Positions 47,105 to 55,756 of a DNA stretch of 64,000 bases are shown in pieces. A program made the translations under genes and the position numbers. Origin of the DNA: Woronichinia naegeliana WA131 (lineage in GTDB: Bacteria; Cyanobacteriota; Cyanobacteriia; Cyanobacteriales; Microcystaceae); NCBI GenBank assembly GCA_025370055.1, contig CP073041.1, positions 3,472,001-3,536,000 on the forward strand, in the 5' to 3' direction. Under the pieces are notes generated by a model. That model searched no databases. It was not told the DNA's origin and saw nothing but the letters and a program-made list of their open reading frames with translations. The first letter of the stretch is position 1, and every line of letters starts with the position of its first letter.

Positions 47105-48280
47105 TTAAGTGCGGATTGCAAGCTGCCAGCCTTGGCAAAGGTCATGCAACTTCAACCAACCGCGCCAAAGGACTTGGATACCGAGAGGAGTTTTACGACG
47201 ATGTTCAAGATAACCACCAAGAAAAGCAACAGACTCGACAGCCCAAGCAACAGTCAAAATAGGGGGAAGTTTTTGAGAGGCGGCTGCTTTTAACACCTGA
47301 AGTTGAAGAGGATTAAGAATTTCAATCGCGAGAGCATCGGGCTGGGTACGATGAAGATAAGTAACGTGTAAAAGTTCAACAGCAATGACACTTAAAAAAC
47401 CCAAAAGAGTTTTCATTCCATCAGAGGCAAGTCGATAACGCTCACTCTGACAACCAGACTTAAGGACTTTATGAAATTCTTCAACCCGCCATCGGTAGGT
47501 GTACCAACGAAGAATAGTGACAGCCATCTCAATAGTCTCAACAACTTCTGTAGTCAGAAGCATCCAAGATAAAGGAGTTTCGCCTTCGGGACAATCGATT
47601 TCTGTCGCATAAACAGCATAGACATTCAACGGGTCACGATTATCAAAACGATAGGGAGTTCGTAGATTAACTGAGCAAAATCGGACGGCAAGCTTAACCT
47701 TCCGTGCTTTTCTTTTTCCTGTACTCGGAATCTCGATTTCTTGATGAAAACGAATCGGTTCTGATTCCAAATGTTGCCAAAGTCGTTCACTATTTTTGTC
47801 TAAACTACGATTATGAGACGCTCTGACCAGCACTCCTGTATGCTTGAGTTGACGCACTGAGTCAAAGACTTCTGAAACATCTCCTTCTCTGTCAAATACA
47901 TGAATTACCCTCGTTGAACTTTCTACCTGTTTCTCACAGGTGTTTAGAGCCTCTACCCATTTGTAGGATTCTTTTTCCTCAAATGGTCTTTGACGAGCTG
48001 CTTTTCTTTGTTCTTTCTGTCTTTCTTTTTTCTGCTTCGCCGTTTCATCTGTTGGGGGCTTTTCTTTTACCTCCCTATTCCACAGTTTTTGCCATAATAA
48101 ACCTAATACTTGTCCTTTTTCTGGCTCAATTGCTAAAGCACTATGCAGTATTAATCCATTCCCTCCTTTTCCAGTCGGCCCATACCCTTCCCTTTTTTCC
48201 TTGATATTGCGATAATCTAAGAAGGTCGTATCTCCGACTGATAGCATTATCTTATATTCTTCTACGGCGGCAGTTGTCAT
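47105..48280 (-). CDS. IS4/Tn5-type transposase, catalytic frame (copy 2)
   Basis: 391 residues, identical to 8309-9484, with GDTTFLDY, HVFDREGD and the Y-x2-R-x3-E-x6-K signature. The 3' end lies 13 bases from the element end. It is separated from its N-terminal DNA-binding part by the shared one-base shift. Confidence 0.82.
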   Translation of the reverse strand: MTTAAVEEYKIMLSVGDTTFLDYRNIKEKREGYGPTGKGGNGLILHSALAIEPEKGQVLGLLWQKLWNREVKEKPPTDETAKQKKERQKEQRKAARQRPFEEKESYKWVEALNTCEKQVESSTRVIHVFDREGDVSEVFDSVRQLKHTGVLVRASHNRSLDKNSERLWQHLESEPIRFHQEIEIPSTGKRKARKVKLAVRFCSVNLRTPYRFDNRDPLNVYAVYATEIDCPEGETPLSWMLLTTEVVETIEMAVTILRWYTYRWRVEEFHKVLKSGCQSERYRLASDGMKTLLGFLSVIAVELLHVTYLHRTQPDALAIEILNPLQLQVLKAAASQKLPPILTVAWAVESVAFLGGYLEHRRKTPLGIQVLWRGWLKLHDLCQGWQLAIRT

Positions 48281-48297
48281 TTCACAGTGCGGCTCTA

Positions 48298-48492
48298 TTA
48301 TCTTGACAAAGTCTGTTTTCGGATTCCCAAAAATTCATAGGCCCTCTTTAACTCGTTTCCTCCCTTAAACACTTCTGATAAGGCTTTTCCAAACCCCTCA
48401 CTTAACTTTTTCCCAATCGAGAAGGCACGATTGTTTAGCCTCTCGTCTCCCAATTCACAACTGGCAAAGTTTTTTGTCCACCATTCCAACAT
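48298..48492 (-). CDS. IS4/Tn5-type transposase, N-terminal frame (copy 2)
   Basis: 64 residues, identical to 8097-8291 (Tn5-type N-terminal domain, GDERLNNRA). The same -1 shift in the T5G3 run ends it early. Both copies carry it, so it is not a private mutation of one insertion. Confidence 0.75.
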   Translation of the reverse strand: MLEWWTKNFASCELGDERLNNRAFSIGKKLSEGFGKALSEVFKGGNELKRAYEFLGIRKQTLSR

Positions 48493-48857
48493 TTTTTGAC
48501 CTGCCCTTTAAGATTTTCTCCATTTTACAGTCTCATACTCCCTTCATCCTTTGTTTTTGAAATTTGAACGATAAGCGGGATGATGGCTTCAGAATATTTT
48601 TTTCCTGTCAAGAGAATCATTACTCAAACCCTTGCCAGATAAAGCCTCTAGAAGTTTGCATTGCTGGATTTTGGACTTAACGGGAAAAGTCAGGTTGTAT
48701 GACGATTTATCAGTTTTTCTAGATGTTCTCGTTCTTTTGCTTCCAACTTTAACTCTTCGGGGGCTAATCGGGGCATGACCTTTTCTCCTATATACCTATA
48801 TTTATCTTTTTATCGGTTGCCTAATAATAGTATCTTAACTTACGCCTTAGACTACTA

Positions 48858-49063
48858 GTTGGAGCTAAACCTAAACGTTCCTTTTCCATGGCAATTTTTC
48901 TAATTTCTATCTCTTTTTATTGAGCTAATTCCGCCTCGTGCCGATTGTCTTCCACTTTTATATTTTTATCATAATAAAGAGATGGGATAGCTATTATTAG
49001 AATTAATACAAACATCGCGGTAGCACCTACAAAATCGCCAGAAATTTTTGATTCTCCCTCCAT
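48858..49063 (-). pseudogene. Host gene X, 5' part
   Basis: From the ATG at 49063: a short polar start, one transmembrane helix (ATAMFVLILIIAIPSLYY), then a charged helix. An in-frame TAA (48917-48919) interrupts it after 48 residues, but the frame then continues (KEIEIRKIAMEKERLGLAPT) to the TA where IS630 b entered and goes on in 34324-34854. The gene is thus broken by a stop and by a 14-kb insertion. It follows another membrane-protein gene by 34 bases. The function is unknown. Confidence 0.65.
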
Positions 49064-49097
49064 ACCTTTTCTAGAAAAATCTATTGCTAGATTGTTT

Positions 49098-49171
49098 TTA
49101 AAAATCCGTAGTTTCTAATATTTTAAAGGAAAACAAAGCGGCTGTTCCAGCCAGAAGCAGACCCGTAATTA
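49098..49171 (-). pseudogene. Membrane-protein gene fragment, last 24 codons
   Basis: TGLLLAGTAALFSFKILETTDF and stop; the frame continues across IS5-type copy 4 at 52089-52140 (GLLLSVISSFYLVPVI). Together they form two hydrophobic helices. A stop at about 52160 closes the frame upstream without a start codon, so the N-terminal part is lost. It stood directly upstream of gene X, probably in one operon. Confidence 0.6.
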
Positions 49172-50343
49172 GGGCTTGCTGAAAAAAGCTGAAACCTTTA
49201 CGGAGAAAAATAGTAGGCGAATTAAGAACCGCTAGAATGCACGAAAATAGGGTAGAATGCCTCAAAACCATTGCATTAAGAAGAGAGAAAGCAGATGTAC
49301 CGGAAGCAACAGTACTCAATTGAAACACCAGAAAACTTGAAAAATCTGTTCGGCGGGCAGTTAGACGAAGAAAATCGTTGGATAGAAATGTCAAAAATGA
49401 TTCTTTGGGAAGAATATGAGGAAGAATATGCAAAAAACTTCACAGAAAAAAAAGGAGCCCCAGCCAAATCATTTAGAATGGCATTAGGAGCATTAATTAT
49501 CAAAGAAATTTCAGGAAAAAGTGACAGAGAAACAGTAGAACAAATAAAAGAGAACCCTTATTTACAGTACTTTATAGGAATGGAAAGCTATAGTAGCAAA
49601 GAAGCATTTAATACGTCAATGATGGTTCATTTTCGTAAAAAAATAGGAATGGAATTAATAAATAAAATTAATAAAGAAATAGAAAAAAAAGCGACGGGTG
49701 TAGCGTCAGAAAAAAAAGAAAATGAAGGAAAGTTATTGTTAGATGCGACTTGTACACCAGCAGATATAAAATATCCAACGGATATAGGAATATTGAATGA
49801 TGCCAGAGAAAAAACAGAAAAAATAATAGATAAGCTGTATGAAGAAATAAAAGAGAAAAGGAAAGAAAAGCCGAGGACTTATAGGGAAGTGGCAAGAAAA
49901 GAGTACTTAGCCATAGCAAAAAAACGTCGTGTGTCAAAAAAAGAAAGAAGAAAAGGAACAAAAAAACAACTAGGATATATAAAAAGAAACTTGTCTGATA
50001 TAGAAAAAATGATAGAAGAGGGAGCAAAGTTAGAAAAACTAACGAAAAAAGAGCAAGAAGAGCTTGTAACGATAGGAAAAGTGTATGAGCAACAGTTAGA
50101 AATGTATGAAAAAAAGACAAATAAAGTAGAAAACAGAATTGTGAGTGTAAGCCAACCTCACGTGCGTCCAATAGTGCGTGGAAAAGCGGGAAAAGCAGTA
50201 GAGTTTGGAGCTAAAATATCGGCAAGTAATGTGAATGGCTTTGTCTTCTTAGACAAATTAAGTTGGGATAATTACAACGAATCGGGAGATTTACAAGCGC
50301 GAATAGAAGAATATAAAAGGGAAACAGGATGGGGTGCATCCCA

Positions 50344-50411
50344 CTTAAGATAATACATTGACACTCAAAAGAGGAGACTTAAGATAATACATTGACACTC
50401 AAAAGAGGAGA
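50344..50411. repeat. 34-bp tandem duplication at the end of ISKra4-type B
   Basis: A 34-bp unit beginning CTTAAGATAATACATTGACA occurs twice (50344-50377, 50378-50411), spanning the stop codon of the transposase and the end of the element. Confidence 0.92.
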
Positions 50412-51236
50412 GTGATTGAGATAAGCACATCGTAGCCGAAGAATACGAGAAACATTATGAAGATGCCAACGTGCTCCCGACAATTTAACCCTAGCTCCCA
50501 CCTGTTTAATCTTAGACTCCACATCACCAGAACCAATCACAATACCAAGCTGTTGATAGTATTGGTAATCAGGGATACGCTGATAATGCTTCGTCAAATA
50601 GGCTTGAAAATTCTTTGCCCTCTTGCTTTTGACTCCATCAAACGCATCTATTGCCTTGTTCACAAAACCCCGCCACAGTAAATGCTCCACTGCTTCTAGC
50701 CGTTTGAGAGAGCCACCCACTTTGAACAGATTCTCCTTGAGATGATACCAATCCAACACCTCTCGTCGTATCAGCCACGATTGAGTGGCGAAACTCTCTA
50801 CCGCATTCCAGATTGCGGGATGACCATCTCCCAAAAAGGTCACTATTGGGGACAAAGGTTGAACATTGCTCCAATTCTTTAAGCCCTCTGGGTCTTGGAA
50901 AAAGGCTTCACAGACATTGCCATGAAGACTCACCAGTTTATAATCTCGCCACTGTCCCCCTTCCTTCTCCTCGCCCCGCAGACAAATCTTTCCCCCATCT
51001 ATACTGACCCCCGCACTCTCTGACTGAGCTTGAGCTAAGGGCAGTTCTGTCCGTTCTACCAAGCGATGTAAACTGCTATGTCCTACTTTTATCCCCATCA
51101 ACTCCTCTATATCTTCTTCTGCTTGTTGGTAGGATGTTTTCGCACTGGCTCTTAGACAGCATTTCTCTAAACCTGGACTTAAGACGATTTTTGGCGACAC
51201 CTTTAGTTTTCTGGCTTGTTTTTGGCTTATTTCCAC
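50379..51236 (-). CDS. ISKra4-type B transposase, main frame
   Basis: 285 residues: SIDGGKICLRG (candidate first Asp), VTFLGDGHPAIWN (second), LDWYHLKENL and the ISKra4 end signature VIGSGDVESKIKQVGARVKL followed by SGARW. The N-terminal part lies in another frame directly upstream (51245-51487). One residue differs from the truncated copy at 33108-33824 (GHPAIWN for GHPGIWN). Confidence 0.82.
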   Translation of the reverse strand: MEISQKQARKLKVSPKIVLSPGLEKCCLRASAKTSYQQAEEDIEELMGIKVGHSSLHRLVERTELPLAQAQSESAGVSIDGGKICLRGEEKEGGQWRDYKLVSLHGNVCEAFFQDPEGLKNWSNVQPLSPIVTFLGDGHPAIWNAVESFATQSWLIRREVLDWYHLKENLFKVGGSLKRLEAVEHLLWRGFVNKAIDAFDGVKSKRAKNFQAYLTKHYQRIPDYQYYQQLGIVIGSGDVESKIKQVGARVKLSGARWHLHNVSRILRLRCAYLNHSPLLSVNVLS

Positions 51237-51244
51237 TTCTCCGA

Positions 51245-51487
51245 CTAGGGTTTTGATTTTTCGCTTGTTTCCAGACCGTTTTTTTCCCCCTTCTGAAAAA
51301 AAAACTCCCCCATTGTTGGCCCCACAATTTCTAACATCTGGGTTCTGACTTCTACTTCGATGCTTCCAAAGTCCTTCTGTTTCTCTGGTTCCGTATATTT
51401 GCGCAGGATACGGGCTGATTCGGTGAGATGCTGTTTTAACAGTGCTTTTTCTTCTGGGGGAATCGGTAACATACTTTTTTCGCTCAT
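51245..51487 (-). CDS. ISKra4-type B transposase, N-terminal frame (copy 2)
   Basis: 80 residues, identical to 33833-34075. It ends 8 bases before the main frame's first ATG. The region between them remains open in the third frame, which suggests one or two base changes in an ancestral single gene; both copies share them. Confidence 0.6.
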   Translation of the reverse strand: MSEKSMLPIPPEEKALLKQHLTESARILRKYTEPEKQKDFGSIEVEVRTQMLEIVGPTMGEFFFQKGEKNGLETSEKSKP

Positions 51488-52088
51488 CAGTTTTTTTCCA
51501 TTTTACCCCAGATTCTATGTACTACTTTATCCGGGATGTACCCAACAGGATGTTATCCGGAATCGGTTCATGTGGATAAAATCTATCGAACAAAAGCGAA
51601 TCGAGCTTATTGTAAAGAAAGGGATATAAGAATGAGTGGTCCCCGATTGGGAAGACCGCCGAAAGAGGTGAGCAAAGAAAAAAAGAAAGAGGCACGCTCA
51701 GATGAAAGAGTGCGTAATGCCATTGAGGGTAAATTCGGACAGGGAAAGAGGAAATTTAGTCTTGGTCGAGTGATGGCCAAACTACCTGAGACCTCGGAAA
51801 CGGTAATTGCGATGAACTTTTTGGTAATGAATCTTTCTACTCTACTTCAGAAGACAAAAAGTAAAAAGTTGTAGAGTCGTTTTTCTTGTGAAAAATGGTG
51901 TTAATTTTCCTCTCTTTTGTGAGGAGTGATTTGTGTTGACCTTTTTAGACAGAAAGGAACAATAGATTAAACAAAATCTGTATTTTGATTTGTTTCCATA
52001 AGGATAAGTTATCTATGCTTTTTCAGTCCATACTTCCCTAACCCACATTTCTTTCGTTTTTTGACTTTTTCAGCAAGCCCTAATTACT

Positions 52089-52140
52089 GGAACAAGATAG
52101 AATGAAGATATTACAGAAAGTAGTAAACCAAGTATTACAT
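52089..52140 (-). pseudogene. Membrane-protein gene fragment, upstream of the IS5-type insertion
   Basis: About 17 codons (GLLLSVISSFYLVPVI) in frame with 49098-49171 once copy 4 and one TAATTA are removed. The rest of 52141-52319 holds no gene that I can recognise. Confidence 0.5.
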
Positions 52141-52319
52141 TGCAGCAATTCCAAATTCAAAACTTGATAGCTCTGAAAACCTTACACCAAGAGGACTTTA
52201 CAATTCTTGACAATTTGGTGAATCGCTGAAACGACGCAAAATCGTTCTGAATTTATTTTTGCTGTGACAAAAGAGAGATAGTTAGAATTTAGAGGCGATC
52301 GCCCTAAAACCCGTCTTGA

Positions 52320-54773
52320 CTAACGAGTGACACCTTGAAGCACTGGATGAATATCAGTTCCCTCAAAAGAGCCAGGATTACCACTCCAGTTAAAATCACT
52401 AATCCGCAAATTAATTGAACCGACTTGAAGTTGAGGATTATAACGAAGTTGTAAATTGTAGGTACGACGACTATATTCTAGAAAATAATCAGTACTAATT
52501 TCCTTGTTCGCATCAATGCTATAGGAACTTTGCACACCCACTCTAACCGGCCCATAAACCTGCTGAGTAAGGCCCCAGGTTAACACTTGGGTGTCAACAA
52601 AACGATCAAAGAGAAAAGGAGAAGCATCTCCTCGTATCGCTTGCTGATAACTCAAATTGAAGCCGGTGTAGTCTAGATAGGGTTCGGAAAAATGACCAAA
52701 TTGTCCTTGAAAGCCAATATTTCCCGTTAAAGAGGGTTGAGAACTGCCATCACTATAGAAACTGGTAACACCTGTTAACCCAGTAATCAATTGAATATAG
52801 GGAACAACGGTAAAAGGAGTATAGCGCAGGCCTTGATCGGGTGTGGGCGGTAAAGCATCTCCAGCCCAGAGGAGGAAAGATTTGCTCAGGGATGCGGCCC
52901 CTTGATAACGCATTAAGGTGACTAAATTATTGTCTCGATTGGGACTCAGTAAATTGGTTTGGTCGGTATCCGCTTGAATATCTTGAATGGAGGCTTGATA
53001 ACTCAGGGCTAAGGACGGATCATTAAAGGTAATGTAGGGAGAGAGGAGCACGGCTCCAAAACTACTATTAACAGTCTGAAAACCAAGGGAGCCATTAAAT
53101 AAACGTTCTCGATAGTTATATTCCACGCGGAGATCGTAGGGATGATCATTATCGCCGATTTTATTTTGGAGAGCTAATTTGGCCCGCAGCGAATTATCAA
53201 TTTGATCGAGATTCAGATTAGAAAAATTTAAGGTATTAATTAATTTGGTGCGATCGCTGAAATTGACATCTAGATCAGTAATTAAGCCAAAAACCGCAGG
53301 GCAGACCACACAAACCGTTGAATCACTTTGATTAGAAGTGGGAAAAGCATCAGGAAAGAGAGCCTTTTGGATTAGGTATTGGGGTTTAATTTGGAAGCGA
53401 GCGACTTTAGTATCAACCACCGTAAAGCCGGATTGAACAAAAAGCCCGCCCCGATCTTGCCCGTCGTAGCCGAAACTGAGAACCCCTGGTTGGCGATCGC
53501 GGCGATCAATGGTCAGACGATCCTGAAAAGGTAAAGAAGTTTGTTGATCTAAAACCACCTGTGAACCGCTCAGTTTAACCTCGTCAACTTGGGGGCCAAC
53601 GTTTTGATAGGTTGCATTTTCCGCCTGAACTTCTAGCTCTGGGGGTGAAAAAGGATCATTAGTTATTCTGACCTTACTAGCATTCCAACCCGCCGAGTCA
53701 AAATCCACCCGTTGAGCCTGAAAACGCAGACGATTGACCTGGCCTCCCCTCGGCCCTGAACTGCCCGCCGTCCCAAATTGGTTGAGATTGAAACTGGTTC
53801 CCACCGAGATCCCTAAACCTTGATTGGGTGTGACCTGCTGAAGGGGCTGATTCGCAGATAACCGTTCATTGAGGGTTTGGTTAGAAATAATATTGCCGCC
53901 TGGATCGGTGGGTAATGCCGGCGCGAGATCCCGTCCTGTGGTGGGCTGATAAATTTCGCCATTGGCGTTGTAAATAACCCCTTTATCCTGTACGAAGAAA
54001 TATTCAAAGCGTTCTCCTTGGAGTGTTTGATCTCCTCTTGTCAATACCACATTGCCTTCCGCTACTGCAAAGCGATCGGGTAAATTAATTCGCAATCGAT
54101 CCGCCAATAACACCCCATTGGAAAAGCGCATAACAACTTTGCCGGTGGCCGTCACAATTTGTTGATTCGCCTCGTATTCCTGTTGATCGGAAACCAGTTC
54201 TACCACTTCGGGCGTTTTTTCTGACTTAGTAGTATTGACAGGATTAACGGTAGGAGAAGCGGGCTTGGCTAGATCCGTCGGGGCTGCGGGGGGAGGAGTT
54301 GCATCAGAGTTTGTTGGTGCTCCACTATTTTCTTGATTAGGATTCTTAGCATCATCGGAGCGAATAATAAATTCTTGAACCTCGCCTTCCCTGGTTTGGG
54401 TGATTAAACGTTGCTTAAAATGAAGACGATCGCGGTTTTTACTTAGCCCATAAACTTCCTGGGGGGCGATCGCCGTTAAGGAGCGATTTGGGAAAACTGG
54501 CTCAGTGGGAACTTCCTCTCTAGGAGTTTGGACGGAAATGGGTTGACCGAGATCTTGAGCCGCCTGGGGAGGGAGTAATTCAGAAGCGGGAGGTGGCGTA
54601 ATTTTTTTAGGGTCGGAGTAATAAAACTCAATAACCGAAGGTATAGTAGAAGGGGATTTTGTCGTAGAAGTTCCCGTTGTTTCTGCTACCCAAAAAGGAG
54701 TCGTTCTTCTAGGAGTAACGTTTTCGATAACAGATATCGGCGGCGGCTGGGGGGGAAGCGCGAATAGGAACAT
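52320..54773 (-). CDS. LptD/OstA-like outer-membrane protein (DUF3769)
   Basis: 817 residues. The central OstA-like part (about 190-280: QQIVTATGKVVMRFSNGVLLADRLRINL, AVAEGNVVLTRGDQTLQGERFEYF) is the LPS-transport N-terminal fold. The C-terminal 450 residues are rich in alternating strands, as in an outer-membrane barrel, which is the layout of the cyanobacterial DUF3769 proteins taken as LptD counterparts. The N-terminal 190 residues are Pro/Thr-rich and low complexity. No clear signal peptide follows the ATG, so the start may be further upstream or export is unusual. Expected role: placing lipopolysaccharide in the outer leaflet. Confidence 0.8.
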   Translation of the reverse strand: MFLFALPPQPPPISVIENVTPRRTTPFWVAETTGTSTTKSPSTIPSVIEFYYSDPKKITPPPASELLPPQAAQDLGQPISVQTPREEVPTEPVFPNRSLTAIAPQEVYGLSKNRDRLHFKQRLITQTREGEVQEFIIRSDDAKNPNQENSGAPTNSDATPPPAAPTDLAKPASPTVNPVNTTKSEKTPEVVELVSDQQEYEANQQIVTATGKVVMRFSNGVLLADRLRINLPDRFAVAEGNVVLTRGDQTLQGERFEYFFVQDKGVIYNANGEIYQPTTGRDLAPALPTDPGGNIISNQTLNERLSANQPLQQVTPNQGLGISVGTSFNLNQFGTAGSSGPRGGQVNRLRFQAQRVDFDSAGWNASKVRITNDPFSPPELEVQAENATYQNVGPQVDEVKLSGSQVVLDQQTSLPFQDRLTIDRRDRQPGVLSFGYDGQDRGGLFVQSGFTVVDTKVARFQIKPQYLIQKALFPDAFPTSNQSDSTVCVVCPAVFGLITDLDVNFSDRTKLINTLNFSNLNLDQIDNSLRAKLALQNKIGDNDHPYDLRVEYNYRERLFNGSLGFQTVNSSFGAVLLSPYITFNDPSLALSYQASIQDIQADTDQTNLLSPNRDNNLVTLMRYQGAASLSKSFLLWAGDALPPTPDQGLRYTPFTVVPYIQLITGLTGVTSFYSDGSSQPSLTGNIGFQGQFGHFSEPYLDYTGFNLSYQQAIRGDASPFLFDRFVDTQVLTWGLTQQVYGPVRVGVQSSYSIDANKEISTDYFLEYSRRTYNLQLRYNPQLQVGSINLRISDFNWSGNPGSFEGTDIHPVLQGVTR

Positions 54774-54903
54774 CTAGGTCAACAACTAAAGCTAGAAATC
54801 GGTAGTAGTTACCTCAAACAAAGGAATTAACCACAATAATTGGGACGAGTCAAATCTCGCCCCCGTCGTCTTAATGACCTAACGTTAGCATAGCTTAATG
54901 GAT

Positions 54904-55020
54904 TTACTCAAAGTCCTTCCGACCAGGGTTACGGGTGGGATCGCTAGAGAGAAAGCCGAAAATAAACAGGGAGATAAAAAAGCCGACTACAATATAAACG
55001 GCAATTTTGAGAGTTAACAT
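54904..55020 (-). CDS. psbI: Photosystem II reaction-centre protein I
   Basis: 38 residues: [20 protein letters not shown], then [18 protein letters not shown]. It has one transmembrane helix and the conserved SSDPxRNPxRxDxE tail of PsbI, at full length. It is a low-mass subunit beside the D1 protein in the PSII core. AGGAG lies 7 bases before the ATG. It is divergent from dciA and 130 bases upstream of the lptD-like gene on the same strand. Because of its size it is easily missed by automatic gene calling. Confidence 0.95.
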   Translation of the reverse strand: MLTLKIAVYIVVGFFISLFIFGFLSSDPTRNPGRKDFE

Positions 55021-55155
55021 AAACGCTCCTAAAGACTGATGGTTAAACGCTGGAACAGCAAAGAAGTGCTATCTTGCCTTAATACTCTATCGCATTTCGG
55101 TCTGTCTCTGAGCGGCAAAAATATTCTCCACGAGTGGTAAAAATTAGTTCAAAAA

Positions 55156-55722
55156 ATGGCTTGGAAAGCTTTAGATACCTTACTTCTGGCCCTACAGCAA
55201 CAACCCAGTTGGGAAGCCTATCGTCAATATCAGCATCTGCTGCAAGTTTGGGAAAAGGTCGTAGAACCCAGAATTTTGGCCGTGACCAAACCGTTAGCTC
55301 TCCGTCGTCAAGTGTTTTGGGTTGCCACTATTACCCCTGTCTGGGCCCAAACTCTCACTTTGCAGCGTTATCCTTTACTGAAACAGTTAAATACCCATCT
55401 GGCCCAACCCTTGCTGGACTTGCGTTTTTCCTCTGCCCAGGGTTATCAAATTCAAGATTTGCCGCCCTCTCCTCCTCTGGAACCTGTCCAATCCTCTAGC
55501 CTCTCTGAAGCAGCGATCGCACCTTTTCTTCCCATTCCCAATCTGGCTGATTCTTCAAGGCCTCCTAAAACCCCAATGGAGGCCTTCGAGCGTTGGAAGA
55601 GCGTATTGCAAGCCCGTGCCGAACAATTACCCGCCTGTCCTCGCTGCCAAAGCCCCACTCTCCCTCAAGATCTGGAGCGATGGTCAGTTTGTTCGAGTTG
55701 TGTTCGTCAAAGATGGCATTAG
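55156..55722 (+). CDS. DciA-type (DUF721) helicase-loader-like protein with a zinc-ribbon tail
   Basis: 188 residues. The N-terminal 85 residues carry the DUF721/DciA fold (VWEKVVEPRILAVTKPLALRR, VFWVATITPVWAQTLTLQRY, LLKQL). DciA proteins load the replicative helicase DnaB in many bacteria without DnaC. After a Pro-rich linker the C-terminus has two cysteine pairs, CPRC and CSSC (about 160-183), forming a zinc ribbon. It converges with malQ, with 34 bases between the stops. Confidence 0.82.
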   Translation: MAWKALDTLLLALQQQPSWEAYRQYQHLLQVWEKVVEPRILAVTKPLALRRQVFWVATITPVWAQTLTLQRYPLLKQLNTHLAQPLLDLRFSSAQGYQIQDLPPSPPLEPVQSSSLSEAAIAPFLPIPNLADSSRPPKTPMEAFERWKSVLQARAEQLPACPRCQSPTLPQDLERWSVCSSCVRQRWH

Positions 55723-55756
55723 ACCGATTCTGGAGGATTAAGACAATCTAACCAAT

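Larger units (their letters stand above)
47092..48693 (-). mobile_element. IS4/Tn5-type element, copy 2 (1602 bp)
   Basis: The same terminal repeats and length as copy 1. The duplication is GTTGTATGAC (10 bp; 47082-47091 and 48694-48703). It interrupts the first 30 codons of IS630 b. Confidence 0.9.
34888..48776 (-). pseudogene. IS630-type transposase b, in six pieces
   Basis: The pieces, 5' to 3', are 48694-48776, 46757-47081, 44805-45017, 42699-42785, 35064-35530 and 34888-34915. They sum to 1203 bases, exactly 401 codons, and read through every junction: INRHTT-EQQIALRAKIVLL, GIV-ESISPRQVGRL, GIQAL-ERKAPDLP, GTQTLI-ASFDVA and PFRWT-YRGKVLAA-stop. The start ATG at 48776 has AGGAG 9 bases upstream. 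HTH domains occupy the N-terminal third. The DDE region includes SLDEMTGIQAL, LSMDCLNTHQSES and HFTPKHCSWLNQIEIWF. The frame restored by removing the insertions is the main proof of the element map. Confidence 0.9.
34857..48855 (-). mobile_element. IS630-type element b, holding five direct insertions
   Basis: The outward-reading ends CTTACGCCTTRGACTAC lie at 34857 and 48855, each followed by TA, the IS630 target. Its own sequence totals about 1313 bp. Direct insertions: MITE 34922-35063, IS630 a 35533-42698, IS1634 42792-44804, ISAs1 45028-46756 and IS4 47092-48693. Each has matching duplications (GTCCAT, TA, CTCTAA, CACTATTCCT, GTTGTATGAC). Confidence 0.9.
50332..51543 (-). mobile_element. 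ISKra4-type B element, complete (1212 bp)
   Basis: The ends are GGGTGCATCCC and GGGATGTACCC. The 9-bp duplication AACAGGATG lies at 50323-50331 and 51544-51552. Ends and duplication size fit the ISKra4 family; the transposase is only distantly like the other ISKra4 group here. Confidence 0.9.
49295..51874 (+). pseudogene. IS5/IS1182-type transposase, copy 4, split
   Basis: The pieces are 49295-50331 and 51553-51874; together 453 codons, open throughout. It is nearly identical to copy 3, with one visible difference (FNTSMM for FNASMM). The break lies after KRETG, where ISKra4-type B has duplicated AACAGGATG. The final piece carries HVDKIYRTKANRAYC to the C-terminus. Confidence 0.87.
49172..52082 (+). 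mobile_element. IS5-type element, copy 4, carrying ISKra4-type B
   Basis: The duplication TAATTA lies at 49166-49171 and 52083-52088. It is the same version as copy 3 (452-residue transposase) and interrupts a membrane-protein gene. Confidence 0.9.

Noticed and set aside
55134-55499. ORF overlapping dciA in another frame
   Set aside because: Low-complexity, Ser-rich shadow translation; the DUF721 frame explains the region.
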